Of a DNA stretch of 64,000 nt, positions 1 through 8,614 are shown one piece after another. Each line of letters begins with the position of its first letter. Within the stretch, counting starts at the first letter, position 1. A program made the translations under genes and the position numbers. Source of the stretch: Halorubrum distributum JCM 10118 (GTDB taxonomy: Archaea > Halobacteriota > Halobacteria > Halobacteriales > Haloferacaceae). The stretch covers positions 23,572 to 87,571 of the forward strand of contig NZ_AOJN01000062.1 in NCBI RefSeq assembly GCF_000337335.1, given 5' to 3'. The notes beneath the pieces are model-generated. The model did no database searches. It saw only the letters and a program-made list of their open reading frames with translations, and was not told where the DNA came from.

Positions 1-672
1 CGGCCCGCGCCGGAGCGCGGCCGTGAAGGCGACGCCCGTGAGCACGAACAGGAGTTCGGGCCGGAACGCGGGCCCGCCCCCGAGGACGACGAACTGCGCG
101 GCCCACGGCGCCCCGGAGCCGACGAGCAGCAGCCCCGCGGAGGTGCGGAACGCGGGCGCCGAGTCGTATACGCCGTACGCGAGCGTCGCGAACGTCGCGA
201 CGAGCAGGAGCTGCGAGTAGAGCCAGCCGGCCCACCACGCCGGGCCGAGCTCCCGGACCAGCACCGTTCCGGAGCCGAACGCGACGACGTCGGTGCCGGC
301 CCGGACCAGCCCGTGGTAGTCGTTCGTCCAGCTCAGCAGCGTCAGCGCGGCGAGCGGGGCAGCCAGGACGAGCAGCCGACGCCGCGAGATCCACGCGTCG
401 TAGCCGAGGTACGACGCGACGAACGCGACCGCCGCGACCGGGACGACGGCGGTCGCGGGGTACTGGACGTTGAGCCAGAACACCTTGCCGGCCTCGGTCG
501 CCGCGACCGCCTCGCCGAACAGCCCGGCGGACCACCAGAAGATCGCGCCCATGAACGCGGCCGCGGCGAGCCCGCCCGGCTCGTCGCGGTACTCGAACGC
601 GGCCGCGGTGGCGCCGGCGGCCACGGTCGCGGCGAGCGCGGCGAGCGGCGCCGTCAGCGAGACCTCTATCAA
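1..672 (-). CDS. Sensor histidine kinase, N-terminal 7TM region (partial, runs off left edge)
   Basis: The open frame runs on the minus strand from a TTG at 672 to the window edge with no stop, so only about the first 224 residues are visible. They form six to seven hydrophobic segments separated by short charged loops. The pattern (aromatic GAIFWWSAG segment, then WTNDYHGLVR, then WWAGWLYSQLLL) is that of the 7TM sensor module found before histidine kinase domains in haloarchaea. TTG is chosen because an in-frame TGA lies 15 nt upstream and a TATA-like box is centred about 28 nt upstream, implying a leaderless message. The kinase domain itself is outside the window, so the function is inferred from the sensor module only. 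Confidence 0.62.
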   Translation of the reverse strand, partial: MIEVSLTAPLAALAATVAAGATAAAFEYRDEPGGLAAAAFMGAIFWWSAGLFGEAVAATEAGKVFWLNVQYPATAVVPVAAVAFVASYLGYDAWISRRRLLVLAAPLAALTLLSWTNDYHGLVRAGTDVVAFGSGTVLVRELGPAWWAGWLYSQLLLVATFATLAYGVYDSAPAFRTSAGLLLVGSGAPWAAQFVVLGGGPAFRPELLFVLTGVAFTAALRRGP

Positions 673-693
673 CTTGTTTGTTGTTCAATACGC

Positions 694-706
694 TACTATA
701 TAATAC
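694..706 (-). promoter_or_regulatory. TATA box of the 7TM sensor gene
   Basis: GTATTATATAGTA on the minus strand lies about 28 nt before the TTG start at 672, the spacing expected of a leaderless haloarchaeal transcript. The surrounding 673-846 stretch is AT-rich for this window and holds no gene. Confidence 0.6.
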
Positions 707-846
707 AAACCGTCGGCGTATCGCGCCTGAATATCGGCGGCGCGGCCCGCGCGCGACGCGTCGACCCCGGGCGAGCGGCGGGGCCAGAGGTCGGCGACCC
801 GTCAAAGAGGTATGTTTATGAACTATCATTAAGAACGCTGAACTGT

Positions 847-1653
847 ATGGTGGAAGCTGAGGTCCACGTCATCGACCGCGGCGGGTTGTACTGCGATATG
901 AACTACATGATGGAGGCGAACACTATCGGGAGCCACGACGAACCCAACCCCGACACCGAGTACGGGGAGATCCCAGTGTGGAACCTCGTCATCGATCACC
1001 CGGAGGCGACGATCCTCTGGGACACCGGATCGCACCACGACGCCGCCGACGGCCACTGGCCGGAGGGGCTCGTTCAGGCGTTCTATCCGCACGACGCGAG
1101 CGAGCACCGCCTCGACGACGACTTGGAGGACGCGGGCTACTCGCTCGACGACATCGACGCGGTGTTCCAGAGCCACCTCCACCTCGACCACGCCGGTGGC
1201 CTGGAGTTCTTCGCGGGCACCGACACGCCAGTGTACGTCCACGAGGAGGAGCTGAAGTTCGCCTACTACAGCGCGAAGACCGACGAGGGGAGCAGCGCGT
1301 ACGTCCTCGACGACTTCGACCACGACCTGAACTGGCGGGTCCTCCACCGCGACCGCGAGGAGCGCTTCGCCGACCTGGAGTTCGTCCGCTTCCCCGGCCA
1401 CACGCCCGGGCTCACCGGCTCGGTGATCCACCTCGACGACGAGGGGACGCTGGTGTTCACCGGCGATCAGGTGTACATGGACGAGAACTACGAGGCGGGC
1501 ACGCCGCTCGGCGGGCCCCTCGTCTGGGGGAAGACGGAGTGGGCAGAGAGCCTGAACCGGATCCGCGAGCTGGAGCGGCGTCACGACGCCGAGATCGTGT
1601 TCGGCCACGACCCCGAGCAGTTCGAGGCGATCCAGCCGGGGTGGGGAGTGTGA
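847..1653 (+). CDS. Metallo-beta-lactamase fold lactonase (AttM/BlcC/AiiA-like)
   Basis: 268-residue metal-dependent hydrolase of the N-acyl-homoserine lactonase branch of the MBL fold. Metal-binding signatures are HLHLDH near residues 110-115, PGHTPG near 185, GDQ near 206 and FGHDPEQ near 253. ATG 847 is chosen over much longer upstream extensions because family homology starts here and a TATA-like tttatgaa lies about 32 nt upstream. The stop overlaps the GTG of the next gene (GTGA), so the two are co-translated. The coupling to an iron alcohol dehydrogenase resembles bacterial blcC-blcB, where the lactonase opens gamma-butyrolactone to 4-hydroxybutyrate. That substrate is an inference; other lactones are possible. 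Confidence 0.85.
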   Translation: MVEAEVHVIDRGGLYCDMNYMMEANTIGSHDEPNPDTEYGEIPVWNLVIDHPEATILWDTGSHHDAADGHWPEGLVQAFYPHDASEHRLDDDLEDAGYSLDDIDAVFQSHLHLDHAGGLEFFAGTDTPVYVHEEELKFAYYSAKTDEGSSAYVLDDFDHDLNWRVLHRDREERFADLEFVRFPGHTPGLTGSVIHLDDEGTLVFTGDQVYMDENYEAGTPLGGPLVWGKTEWAESLNRIRELERRHDAEIVFGHDPEQFEAIQPGWGV

Positions 1654-2963
1654 GCTACGAGCGCTCCGTCTCCGCCGACCCGCACGAGCTCTCGCCGGAG
1701 ACGGTCTGGGAGGTCCAGATGCCGGCGGTCCGCGTGGGGGCTGGCGCGGCCGACGAGCTCGGCTACCAGCTCGGTCAGCTCGGGCTCGACGGCGACGAGC
1801 GCGGGCTGATCGTCACCGACTCGGACCTCGTCTCGCTGGGCCACGTCGACCGCGTCGCGGACGAGCTGGCGGCCGACGGCCTCGACGTCGACGTGTACGA
1901 CGGGGTCGAGCGCGAGCCCAGCATCGAGGCGGTCGGGGAGTGTATCGCGTTCGTCCGCGAAGAGATGGGCGAGGACGGGTACGACTTCTACCTCGGGTTG
2001 GGCGGCGGGAGCTGTATGGACACCGCGAAGGCGACCCGGGCCGTCATCGCGAACGGCGGCGACGTGCTCGACTACGTGGCCGCGCCGACGGGCGCGGGCG
2101 AGGACCTCACCGAGTCGGGCCCGCCGCTGATCCTGTTGCCGACGACGGCGGGGACGGGCTCCGAGATCTCCCCCGTCGCGATCCTCTCGGTGCCCGAGAA
2201 GGACATCAAGGAGGGGATCTCCAGCCCGCACGTCCGCGCCGACGCCGCGGTGCTCGACCCGACGCTCACCACGACGCTGCCGCCGGACCTCACGGCGAAG
2301 ACCGCGATGGACGCGCTCGGCCACGCGATCGAGGGGTACACCACCCACCGCTACGACGACCTGCTCCGGCCGGAGGACCCGGCCGACCGCCCCGTGTACG
2401 CCGGCCGCACCGGCTTCACGGAGATGTTCAGCGAGAAGGCGATCGACCTGCTCTCCTCGAACGTGCGCCGCGTCGTCAACAACGGCGACGACGTCGAGGC
2501 GCGCGGCGCGATGCTGAAGGGCGCGCTGTTCGGCGCGATCGCCGGGCTCACCGCCGGCGCGAGCCTCGCGCACGCGATGGCGTACCCCGTCGGCAACAAC
2601 TACCACACCTATCACGGGGAGACCATCGCGGCGCTCACGCCCGCGAGCACCCTCGGCTACAACGTCGCCAGCGACCCGCCGCGGTTCGCGAAGGTGGCGG
2701 AGATGCTCGGCGCCGACACCTCGGGGATGAGCACCCGGGAGGCCGCCGACGAGGCCCGAGAGGAGTTCGTGCGGCTCCAGCGCGACCTCAACGTGCTCCC
2801 GAGCGGACTCAACGAACTGGCCGGAATCACCGACGACGACATCGGCGTACTCGCCGAGAGCACCGTGGAGAGCCAGCAGCGGCTGCTCCGGTGTAACCCG
2901 CGGCCCGTGACGGCGGAGGACGTCGAAGAGGTGTTCCGGGACGCGCTGTACAACTGGGAGTAG
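1650..2963 (+). CDS. Iron-containing alcohol dehydrogenase, hydroxyacid-oxoacid transhydrogenase-like
   Basis: 437-residue group III (iron) alcohol dehydrogenase. The nucleotide-binding GGGSCMD is near residues 118-124, and metal ligand candidates are the Asp/His of DALGHAIEGY near 220-225 and the His residues of HAMAYPVGNNYHTYHGE near 307-322. The overall pattern, including LPTTAGTGSEISPVA, fits the ADHFE1/HOT and 4-hydroxybutyrate dehydrogenase group, which oxidises 4-hydroxybutyrate to succinic semialdehyde. The GTG start at 1650 overlaps the stop of the lactonase gene. Pairing with that lactonase supports a lactone and hydroxyacid catabolic role, but the substrate is not proven by sequence. 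Confidence 0.83.
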   Translation: MSYERSVSADPHELSPETVWEVQMPAVRVGAGAADELGYQLGQLGLDGDERGLIVTDSDLVSLGHVDRVADELAADGLDVDVYDGVEREPSIEAVGECIAFVREEMGEDGYDFYLGLGGGSCMDTAKATRAVIANGGDVLDYVAAPTGAGEDLTESGPPLILLPTTAGTGSEISPVAILSVPEKDIKEGISSPHVRADAAVLDPTLTTTLPPDLTAKTAMDALGHAIEGYTTHRYDDLLRPEDPADRPVYAGRTGFTEMFSEKAIDLLSSNVRRVVNNGDDVEARGAMLKGALFGAIAGLTAGASLAHAMAYPVGNNYHTYHGETIAALTPASTLGYNVASDPPRFAKVAEMLGADTSGMSTREAADEAREEFVRLQRDLNVLPSGLNELAGITDDDIGVLAESTVESQQRLLRCNPRPVTAEDVEEVFRDALYNWE

Positions 2964-2981
2964 CGCGCGCGGCCGACCCGA

Positions 2982-4265
2982 TCAGTCGTGTAAGAGGTCG
3001 AGGATCGAGTCGACGTCGTTCGGGACCGGCTCCGGGTCGCCGCCGGCCTCGTAGGCCGCGTCGGGATCTTTTAAGAGATGGCCGGTCGTCAGGCAGACGA
3101 CCCGCTCGTCGTCGTCGACGACGCCCGAACGCCGGAGCTTCTTGAGGCCCGCGAGGCTCGCCGCGGAGGCGGGCTCGACGCCGACGCCCTCGCTGGCGAG
3201 GTGGCGCTGCGCGGCGGTGATCTCCGCGTCGCTCACGGCGACCGCGGTGCCGCCGGTGTTGCGGATCCCGGGGATCGCTTTCGGCGCGTTGACCGGGTTG
3301 CCGATGCGGATCGCGGTCGCGCGCGTCTCGACCTCCTCCCAGCGACGGACCTCGTCGTTCCCTTCCTCGATCGCCTCGACCATCGGCGCCGCGCCCTCGG
3401 CCTGAACGCCGGTGAGCTTGGGGACCTCGTCGACGTCGAGCGCGCCCGACTGGACGAGCTCGCGGAAGCCCTTGTACAGCGCGGAGGTGTTCCCCGCGTT
3501 GCCGACGGGGAGGACGATGCGGTCGGGGAAGACGCCGTAGTCGGCGTAGAACTCCTCGAGGATCTCGAAGCCGATCGTCTTCTGGCCCTCCAGCCGGAAC
3601 GGGTTCAGCGAGTTGAGCAGGTACGCCTCGCCGCGGGCGGCCAGCTCCTGGACGATGTCGAGGCAGGCGTCGAAGTTGCCGTCGACCTCCAGGATTCGCG
3701 CGCCGTGGAGGCTGGCCTGCGCGATCTTCCCCGCGGCGACCTTCCCCGCCGGCAGGAGGACGAGCGTCTGCATCCCGCCGCGGCCGCCGTACGCCGCGAG
3801 CGCGGCCGAGGTGTTGCCCGTCGAGGCGCACGCGAGCGCGCCGACGCCCAGCTCCTTCGCCACGCGGACGCCGACGGTCATCCCGCGGTCCTTGAACGAG
3901 CCGGTGGGGTTCATCCCCTCGTGTTTGATCCGGAGCGCGTCGACGCCCACCGACTCCTCGATGCGCGGGACGCGGTGGAGCGGCGTGTCGCCCTCGGGGA
4001 GCGTGACGCCGAGGTCGAAGGGGAGCGCCTCGCGGTAGCGCCAGACGCCGCGCTCGGGCCCGTCGGAGGGCGCGCCCGCGCCGAACTCGTCGAACGTCGG
4101 CGGGTCGTCGTACCGGACTTCGAGCAGGCCGTCGCACTCGTCGCAGGTGTACCGGACGGCCTCGAAGGGGGCGAACGTCTCGTCGCACTCGATACACGCG
4201 AGCCACGTCCCGTCGGCGGCGCAGTCGGGCGCCGCCGGGGCCGGGGCGTCGATGGCGAGATCCAT
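2982..4265 (-). CDS. thrC: Threonine synthase
   Basis: 427-residue PLP-dependent enzyme converting O-phosphohomoserine to threonine. An N-terminal zinc-ribbon-like segment has Cys24, Cys27, Cys41 and Cys44. The PLP lysine is Lys125 in NPTGSFKDRG, and STGNTSAA and LPAGKVAAGK form the phosphate-binding region. Full length for the archaeal family. A cttaag box about 28 nt upstream suggests a leaderless mRNA. It converges with the upstream dehydrogenase, leaving only an 18-nt gap. Aspartate kinase of the same pathway lies at 28.5 kb, not linked. Confidence 0.95.
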   Translation of the reverse strand: MDLAIDAPAPAAPDCAADGTWLACIECDETFAPFEAVRYTCDECDGLLEVRYDDPPTFDEFGAGAPSDGPERGVWRYREALPFDLGVTLPEGDTPLHRVPRIEESVGVDALRIKHEGMNPTGSFKDRGMTVGVRVAKELGVGALACASTGNTSAALAAYGGRGGMQTLVLLPAGKVAAGKIAQASLHGARILEVDGNFDACLDIVQELAARGEAYLLNSLNPFRLEGQKTIGFEILEEFYADYGVFPDRIVLPVGNAGNTSALYKGFRELVQSGALDVDEVPKLTGVQAEGAAPMVEAIEEGNDEVRRWEEVETRATAIRIGNPVNAPKAIPGIRNTGGTAVAVSDAEITAAQRHLASEGVGVEPASAASLAGLKKLRRSGVVDDDERVVCLTTGHLLKDPDAAYEAGGDPEPVPNDVDSILDLLHD

Positions 4266-4373
4266 TACGACGAGGTCCGTTCCGCCGCGGCTTAAGACGG
4301 GCGGTCGGAACGGACGTTGCCGGCCGGAACGAAGGTGTTCGGTCGTCGCTGGCCGGAACGAAGCTGTCCGGTC

Positions 4374-4589
4374 TCAGTCGACGATGATCTCGGAGGTGTC
4401 GTCGCCCTCGTCCCCGCCGGAGCCGAGGCGGTCCTGGTAGCGCTGGATCCAGTCGGCGAAGCAGTCGGGGCAGAGCCGCTGGGTGTCGATGTTCGCCCGG
4501 TCGACGCTCAGCCGGACGGTGCGCGAGAGCGCGTCCGTCGTGGGCTCGCCGCAGGCGTCGCAGGGCTCGGTCGTCGGCGCGTCGCTCAT
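4374..4589 (-). CDS. Small zinc-ribbon protein, conserved haloarchaeal
   Basis: 71 residues with two CxxC pairs (CDACG near residue 10 and CPDC near residue 40), a probable zinc knuckle, and an acidic C-terminus. Function unknown. A cttaaaag box sits about 26 nt before the ATG. Between its stop and the threonine synthase promoter lie two imperfect copies of a roughly 27-bp direct repeat around GGCCGGAACGAAG (about 4321-4375). Confidence 0.7.
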   Translation of the reverse strand: MSDAPTTEPCDACGEPTTDALSRTVRLSVDRANIDTQRLCPDCFADWIQRYQDRLGSGGDEGDDTSEIIVD

Positions 4590-4663
4590 GTCGTATCGGT
4601 CGCGGCGCCGGCTCTTAAAAGTACGTCGACGGAACCGAGGCGTCTCGGCGGCGACACGACCGC

Positions 4664-5341
4664 TCAGACGGTCCGGAACGCGCGGTCGCCGGCGTCGCCG
4701 AGGCCGGGGACGATGAACCCGTCGTCGTCGAGGTGATCGTCGATGGCGACCGTCAGCAGGTCCGCCTCGGGGACCGCCTCGCTCACGCGGACGAGGCCGG
4801 CGGGCGCGGAGACCGCCGAGAGCACGAACAGGTCCTCGAAGTCGGCGGCCTCGTCGAGGACGTGGTCGAGGACGGCGACCATCGTCGACCCCGTCGCGAG
4901 CATCGGGTCGGCGACGATGACGGTGTCCTCCGGCCGGATCTCGGGGAGCTTCACGTAGTCGATGGTGATCGGGAACTCGCCGTCCGCGGTCATCCCGGCC
5001 TCCTCGTCGCGGCCGGCAGAGATGACGCCCTGTTTCGCGCGCGGGAACGCCTTCAACAGCCCTTCGACGAACGGCGTCGCGGCGCGGAGGACGTTGATTA
5101 TCACCACGTCGTCGAGCCCCTTCACCCGCTCGCCGGTGGTCTCCGCGAGGGGGGTCTCGACGGGGACGTACTCCGTCTCCATCGCGCCGTCGATGATCTC
5201 GTAGCCGCAGATGCGGCCGAGCTTCACGAGCCCCTTCCGGAACGCCACCTGCTCCGTCTCGACGTCGCGCAGCCGCGAGAGGGTGTCCGTCGCCAGCGCG
5301 TGCGTGATGAGGTAGGCGTCGTCGCGGTCTTCGATCGTCAT
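4664..5341 (-). CDS. upp: Uracil phosphoribosyltransferase
   Basis: 225-residue pyrimidine salvage enzyme making UMP from uracil and PRPP. The PRPP-binding loop is [10 protein letters not shown] at residues 144-153, and the C-terminal [15 protein letters not shown] is the uracil-binding flap typical of UPRT. Length is normal. A TATA-like cttaaaag is about 28 nt upstream of the ATG. No partner permease is adjacent. Confidence 0.95.
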   Translation of the reverse strand: MTIEDRDDAYLITHALATDTLSRLRDVETEQVAFRKGLVKLGRICGYEIIDGAMETEYVPVETPLAETTGERVKGLDDVVIINVLRAATPFVEGLLKAFPRAKQGVISAGRDEEAGMTADGEFPITIDYVKLPEIRPEDTVIVADPMLATGSTMVAVLDHVLDEAADFEDLFVLSAVSAPAGLVRVSEAVPEADLLTVAIDDHLDDDGFIVPGLGDAGDRAFRTV

Positions 5342-5455
5342 TGTCGGGAGACGGGCCGCGTTCGGCTTAAAAGATGGCGAAAATCGCCGGTTCGAGGGAG
5401 CGCGTCCGAACGCGGAGGCGGGCGACGCGTGAGGGCGGAGGGAACGCCGCCGCGG

Positions 5456-5692
5456 TCACCGCAGCACGACGACGTACGTCAGCGCGAAGATGACGAGCGC
5501 GAGGGAGGCGACGTTCGTCGCGGTGACCTCGGCGACGTCGAGCAGCTGGAGCCCCCAGAACGCGGTCCACGCGAACAGCCCAGAGAGGACGGCGTTCAGG
5601 AGCAACACCACCCGCGGGTCACCCTCCGACCCCTCGACGCCCTCGCGAATTCCCTCGGGTCCCTCTCCCGCTCCCCGCTGATCGTCGCTCAT
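5456..5692 (-). CDS. Small two-helix membrane protein, unknown
   Basis: 78 residues. A charged, Gly/Glu-rich N-terminal 27 residues is followed by two hydrophobic helices (about 28-45 and 55-77) ending at the C-terminus. No family function is recognised. It is separate from upp by about 115 bp. Confidence 0.6.
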   Translation of the reverse strand: MSDDQRGAGEGPEGIREGVEGSEGDPRVVLLLNAVLSGLFAWTAFWGLQLLDVAEVTATNVASLALVIFALTYVVVLR

Positions 5693-5784
5693 ACGCCTAC
5701 GCCGGGCGGAGCGTCACTTAGCTCTTCGCCACGACACCCGCGACGTTTTGTCCGCGCGGACCGTAGCGGCTCTCGCCGATCGAG

Positions 5785-6099
5785 ATGCGCGTTCACAACA
5801 AGCACGGAGACCGGATCGACCCCGTCCCCTTCCTCGTCACCGTCGGGCTCGCGTTCATGGTCGCGTTTTCCTTCGGTCCGATATACGGGCTCGCGTACGG
5901 GTTCGCGCTGCGGGCCGCGCTGGCGCTGTCGGGGGCGGCGTTCGCCGGTGCGACGGCGCTCGCGTACCGGCAGTTGGTCCGGAGCGCGCCCGCTATCGAC
6001 GCCGGTCCCCTCCCGCCGGGACCGCGCGTCGAGCGGCTGTTCTACGCGGCGGTCGGGCTGGGCGTCGGGCTGGTCGCGCTCACGCTCCCGCTGCTCTGA
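5785..6099 (+). CDS. Small integral membrane protein, unknown
   Basis: 104 residues with an N-terminal basic segment (MRVHNKHGDR), two closely spaced hydrophobic helices (about 15-55) and a third at the C-terminus (about 85-104). No recognised domain. Its start is about 90 bp from the divergent small membrane gene at 5692, suggesting a shared control region. Confidence 0.6.
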   Translation: MRVHNKHGDRIDPVPFLVTVGLAFMVAFSFGPIYGLAYGFALRAALALSGAAFAGATALAYRQLVRSAPAIDAGPLPPGPRVERLFYAAVGLGVGLVALTLPLL

Positions 6100-6198
6100 C
6101 GCCGAGCGTTCGGTCCCGCCACGCCGCCGATCCACGGTAATGTGTCACAATCGCACAGCGGCGGGAGCGTAATGGAGCGGGACGACGTACGCGGGCGT

Positions 6199-6438
6199 AT
6201 GAGCGTTTTCGACAGGCTGTCGCGCGCGTTGCGGGGACCGACCCGGAGCGCGCCGGAGACCGCCGGCGACGACGGCTCCGAGGGGTCGTACTGGTGCGAC
6301 GACTGCGGCGTGCGGGTCCGCGACGTCGCCGTCGACGAGGCGGGGCTCGACCGCGACGACGAGGGGGTGCCGGCGTGTCCGGACTGCGGCGACGCGATGC
6401 GCTTCGAGCGCGCGAGCGGCCACGGCTGCGCCTGCTGA
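6199..6438 (+). CDS. Small double-CxxC zinc-ribbon protein
   Basis: 79 residues: an amphipathic N-terminus (MSVFDRLSRALRG), then a zinc ribbon with CDDC near residue 33 and CPDC near 57, and a C-terminal CAC. ATG 6199 is favoured because upstream in-frame starts (GTG 6142, ATG 6172) add an uncharacteristic leader, but these cannot be excluded. Function unknown. Confidence 0.55.
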   Translation: MSVFDRLSRALRGPTRSAPETAGDDGSEGSYWCDDCGVRVRDVAVDEAGLDRDDEGVPACPDCGDAMRFERASGHGCAC

Positions 6439-6465
6439 GCGCGAACGTCTCGGTTTATAAACGGG

Positions 6466-6588
6466 TCAGGGCTCGCGGAGCACCGTCGCCTCGCCCTCCC
6501 GATCGATCAGGGCTCGCGGAGCACCGTCGCCTCGCCCTCCCGATCGATCAGGGCTCGCGGAGCACCGTCGCCTCGCCCTGATCGGTCG
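6466..6588. repeat. 41-bp tandem repeat, three copies, duplicating the cobW-type gene 3' end
   Basis: Units begin at 6466, 6507 and 6548 with period 41. The rightmost unit holds the real stop codon and last codons (EGEATVLREP) of the minus-strand GTPase gene. The two extra units are copies placed beyond the stop, each again encoding the same C-terminal peptide and stop. The first two copies are nearly identical, while the genic copy diverges after CCTCGCCCT. Confidence 0.9.
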
Positions 6589-7861
6589 GGAACGGCGCGG
6601 GATCGGCGTCGGCGGGGTCGTCGCCGACGCCCGGGTCGCCGAGCGCCGCGAGCTCCTCGTCCGTCAGGAGCGCGTCGTCGAGCCGGTCGACGAGCGCGGC
6701 CTCGTCGACCCCGGTGCCGATGACGACGAACTCGGTCCGGCGGTCGCCGTGGTCGTCATCCCACTCCAAGTCCGGGCGGTTCGAGCGCAGCATGTCGCGC
6801 TCGACCGACGGGAGGCTCGCGATCCACGGGCCGAGCGCCTCGACGCGGACCGACCGCCCGGCCTGCCCGACCTGCTGGCGCTGGTCGGTGCCGGCCACCC
6901 ACAACGTCCCCTTCGAGCGGACCACGTCGGCCGGGAGGTCCCGCAGGAGCGCGGCGATCCGCTCCGGGTGAAAGGGTCGCCGGCGGCGGTAGGTGAAGGA
7001 GGTGACGCCGTACACCTCGTCGGGGTGGCGGTGGACGTGACTCCCCTCCGAATCGCCGCTGTGGTCGTGGTCGTCCGCGAGCGCGCGCTTCCAGCCGGGG
7101 AGGTCACCGACCTCGCCCTCGTCGAACAGCCCGACGTCGAGGATCCGGTCCGGGTCGACCGCCGAGAACTCCGTGACGACCGTCTCCGCGTCGGGCTGGA
7201 GCGCCCCCACGAGGCCGACCGCCTCGTCGACCTCCGCGTCGGTACAGAGGTCCGCCTTGTTACACACCACGAGGTTCGACACCTCGACCTGCTCGACGAG
7301 GAGGTCCGAGAGCGGGCGGTCGGCGTCGCCGTCGCCCGCGCCGCCGTTCCCGCGGCCGTCGCCCGCGCCGCCGTTCCCGCGGCCGTCATCGGTCGCTGCG
7401 CCCGCGTCCGGATCGACGCGCCGCTCCGGCGTCTCGTCGCCCGCGAACGCGTCGAGGAACTGCCGCGTGTCGATCACGGTCACCAGCGCGTCGACGCGGT
7501 AGCGGGCCGCCGCGCGAGACTCGGTCGTGAACAGCCGCGCGACCGGCGCGGGTTCCGAGATACCAGAGGACTCGACGACCAGAGCGTCGAAGGAGCGCTC
7601 GTTCGCGAGCCGCACCACGGCGCTTTCGAGGTCGTCCTGCAGCTCACAGCAGATACAGCCGTTCGACAGCTCGGTGACGCCCTCGACGTCGACCTCGGAC
7701 TCCTCCGCGATCAGGTCCGCGTCGACGTTCACGTCGCCCATGTCGTTGACGAGGACCGCGACGTCGCGGTCGCCGGCGTTCCGGAGCAGGTGGTTGAGGA
7801 GCGTCGTCTTGCCCGCGCCGAGTCCCCCCGAGAGCACGGTCACCGGGATGCGGTCGTCCAT
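6548..7861 (-). CDS. CobW/COG0523 family GTP-dependent metallochaperone
   Basis: 437-residue G3E GTPase. Walker A is GGLGAGKTT (12-20), the metal site CICC is at residues 69-72, NKADL is the base-specificity motif near 200, and a CobW C-terminal domain follows. A His/Asp-rich loop (DDHDHSGDSEGSHVHRH, about 260-277) is a plausible metal-binding insert. Family members deliver zinc or cobalt to client enzymes; the client cannot be told here. A low-complexity linker contains two copies of a nine-residue repeat (GRGNGGAGD; 27-bp period at 7331-7384). The 3' end is tandemly duplicated downstream. Confidence 0.88.
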   Translation of the reverse strand: MDDRIPVTVLSGGLGAGKTTLLNHLLRNAGDRDVAVLVNDMGDVNVDADLIAEESEVDVEGVTELSNGCICCELQDDLESAVVRLANERSFDALVVESSGISEPAPVARLFTTESRAAARYRVDALVTVIDTRQFLDAFAGDETPERRVDPDAGAATDDGRGNGGAGDGRGNGGAGDGDADRPLSDLLVEQVEVSNLVVCNKADLCTDAEVDEAVGLVGALQPDAETVVTEFSAVDPDRILDVGLFDEGEVGDLPGWKRALADDHDHSGDSEGSHVHRHPDEVYGVTSFTYRRRRPFHPERIAALLRDLPADVVRSKGTLWVAGTDQRQQVGQAGRSVRVEALGPWIASLPSVERDMLRSNRPDLEWDDDHGDRRTEFVVIGTGVDEAALVDRLDDALLTDEELAALGDPGVGDDPADADPAPFPTDQGEATVLREP

Positions 7862-7986
7862 ACGGTCGGATCGGCCACGACGCTCTTGAACCCCCGGGCG
7901 GCGCGGGGGAGCGACCGGGCGCCGGGGGCCGCCACGGGGCGATCCGAGCCGATACGTTGATAGGCGGGGGTCGTCGAACTCGCGGT

Positions 7987-8193
7987 ATGGTTCTGTCCGC
8001 CTCCGCCGTGTCGCTCGTCAGCGTCGCGGTGACCGTGCTGATGGTCGCCGCGATGCTGTATCTCGTCTGGGGAGCGCTCGGCGACGACATCCACACGCCG
8101 AGCCCTGGCAACGAGGACCGACCGGATTTGGACGACGACGACGCCGAATCCGACGAGGCGTCGAGCGAGCTCACGGACGGGAACACCGCCTGA
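7987..8193 (+). CDS. Small single-helix membrane protein with acidic tail
   Basis: 68 residues: a hydrophobic N-terminal helix (about 5-32), then a highly acidic hydrophilic tail. It reads as a membrane-anchored acidic peptide of unknown role. ATG 7987 is preferred to an upstream ATG at 7957 because a TATA-like stretch lies just before it. It is divergent from the metallochaperone gene across about 125 bp. Confidence 0.55.
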   Translation: MVLSASAVSLVSVAVTVLMVAAMLYLVWGALGDDIHTPSPGNEDRPDLDDDDAESDEASSELTDGNTA

Positions 8194-8286
8194 CGACCCG
8201 CGCTCCGCGGGCGACTCCGTTCCGCGGGCCGTGACTGCGCCGCCCCGGCCGCGACAGGTTTTAACGCGGGAGGAGTGTCATGAGAA

Positions 8287-8586
8287 ATGATGACAGTAGC
8301 CGACCGGATCGAAACGTTTCGGGCCACGCTGGAGGAGTGGCTCCGGGGCCTGTACCACGGGATGATCACGCATCCGGCCTACGAGAAGATCGAGAAGGAG
8401 GCCGAGGACACCGAAGACGAGTTCATGCTCGCGTGTTTCCCGGACGCGTTCGGGATCCCGTCGCCGGTGTCGTACTACACCGCCGAGCTGCTCCCGTACC
8501 TCGAAGACGAGTTCGAGGCGTGGGAGCGGCGGCTGTGGGACCGCGAGACGCTGATCGAGCGGAAGGGTCAGCAGTACCACTTCTGA
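8287..8586 (+). CDS. Conserved haloarchaeal protein, unknown
   Basis: 99 soluble residues with aromatic-rich motifs (LRGLYHGMITHPAYEKIEKE, then SYYTAELLPYLEDEF). It lies 28 bp before the ArsA/GET3 ATPase on the same strand and may be co-transcribed with it. A tttaac box is about 24 nt upstream. ATG 8287 or ATG 8290 could be the start. Confidence 0.65.
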   Translation: MMTVADRIETFRATLEEWLRGLYHGMITHPAYEKIEKEAEDTEDEFMLACFPDAFGIPSPVSYYTAELLPYLEDEFEAWERRLWDRETLIERKGQQYHF

Positions 8587-8614
8587 TGACGGACCGGCGC
8601 ACACTCCGCGACTG

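Noticed and set aside
313..846. 178-codon N-terminal extension of the lactonase frame
   Set aside because: Low-complexity Arg-rich sequence antisense to the sensor gene; family homology and promoter spacing support ATG 847.
6466..6588. CRISPR-like array
   Set aside because: The 41-bp units are directly abutting with no unique spacers and are copies of a gene 3' end.
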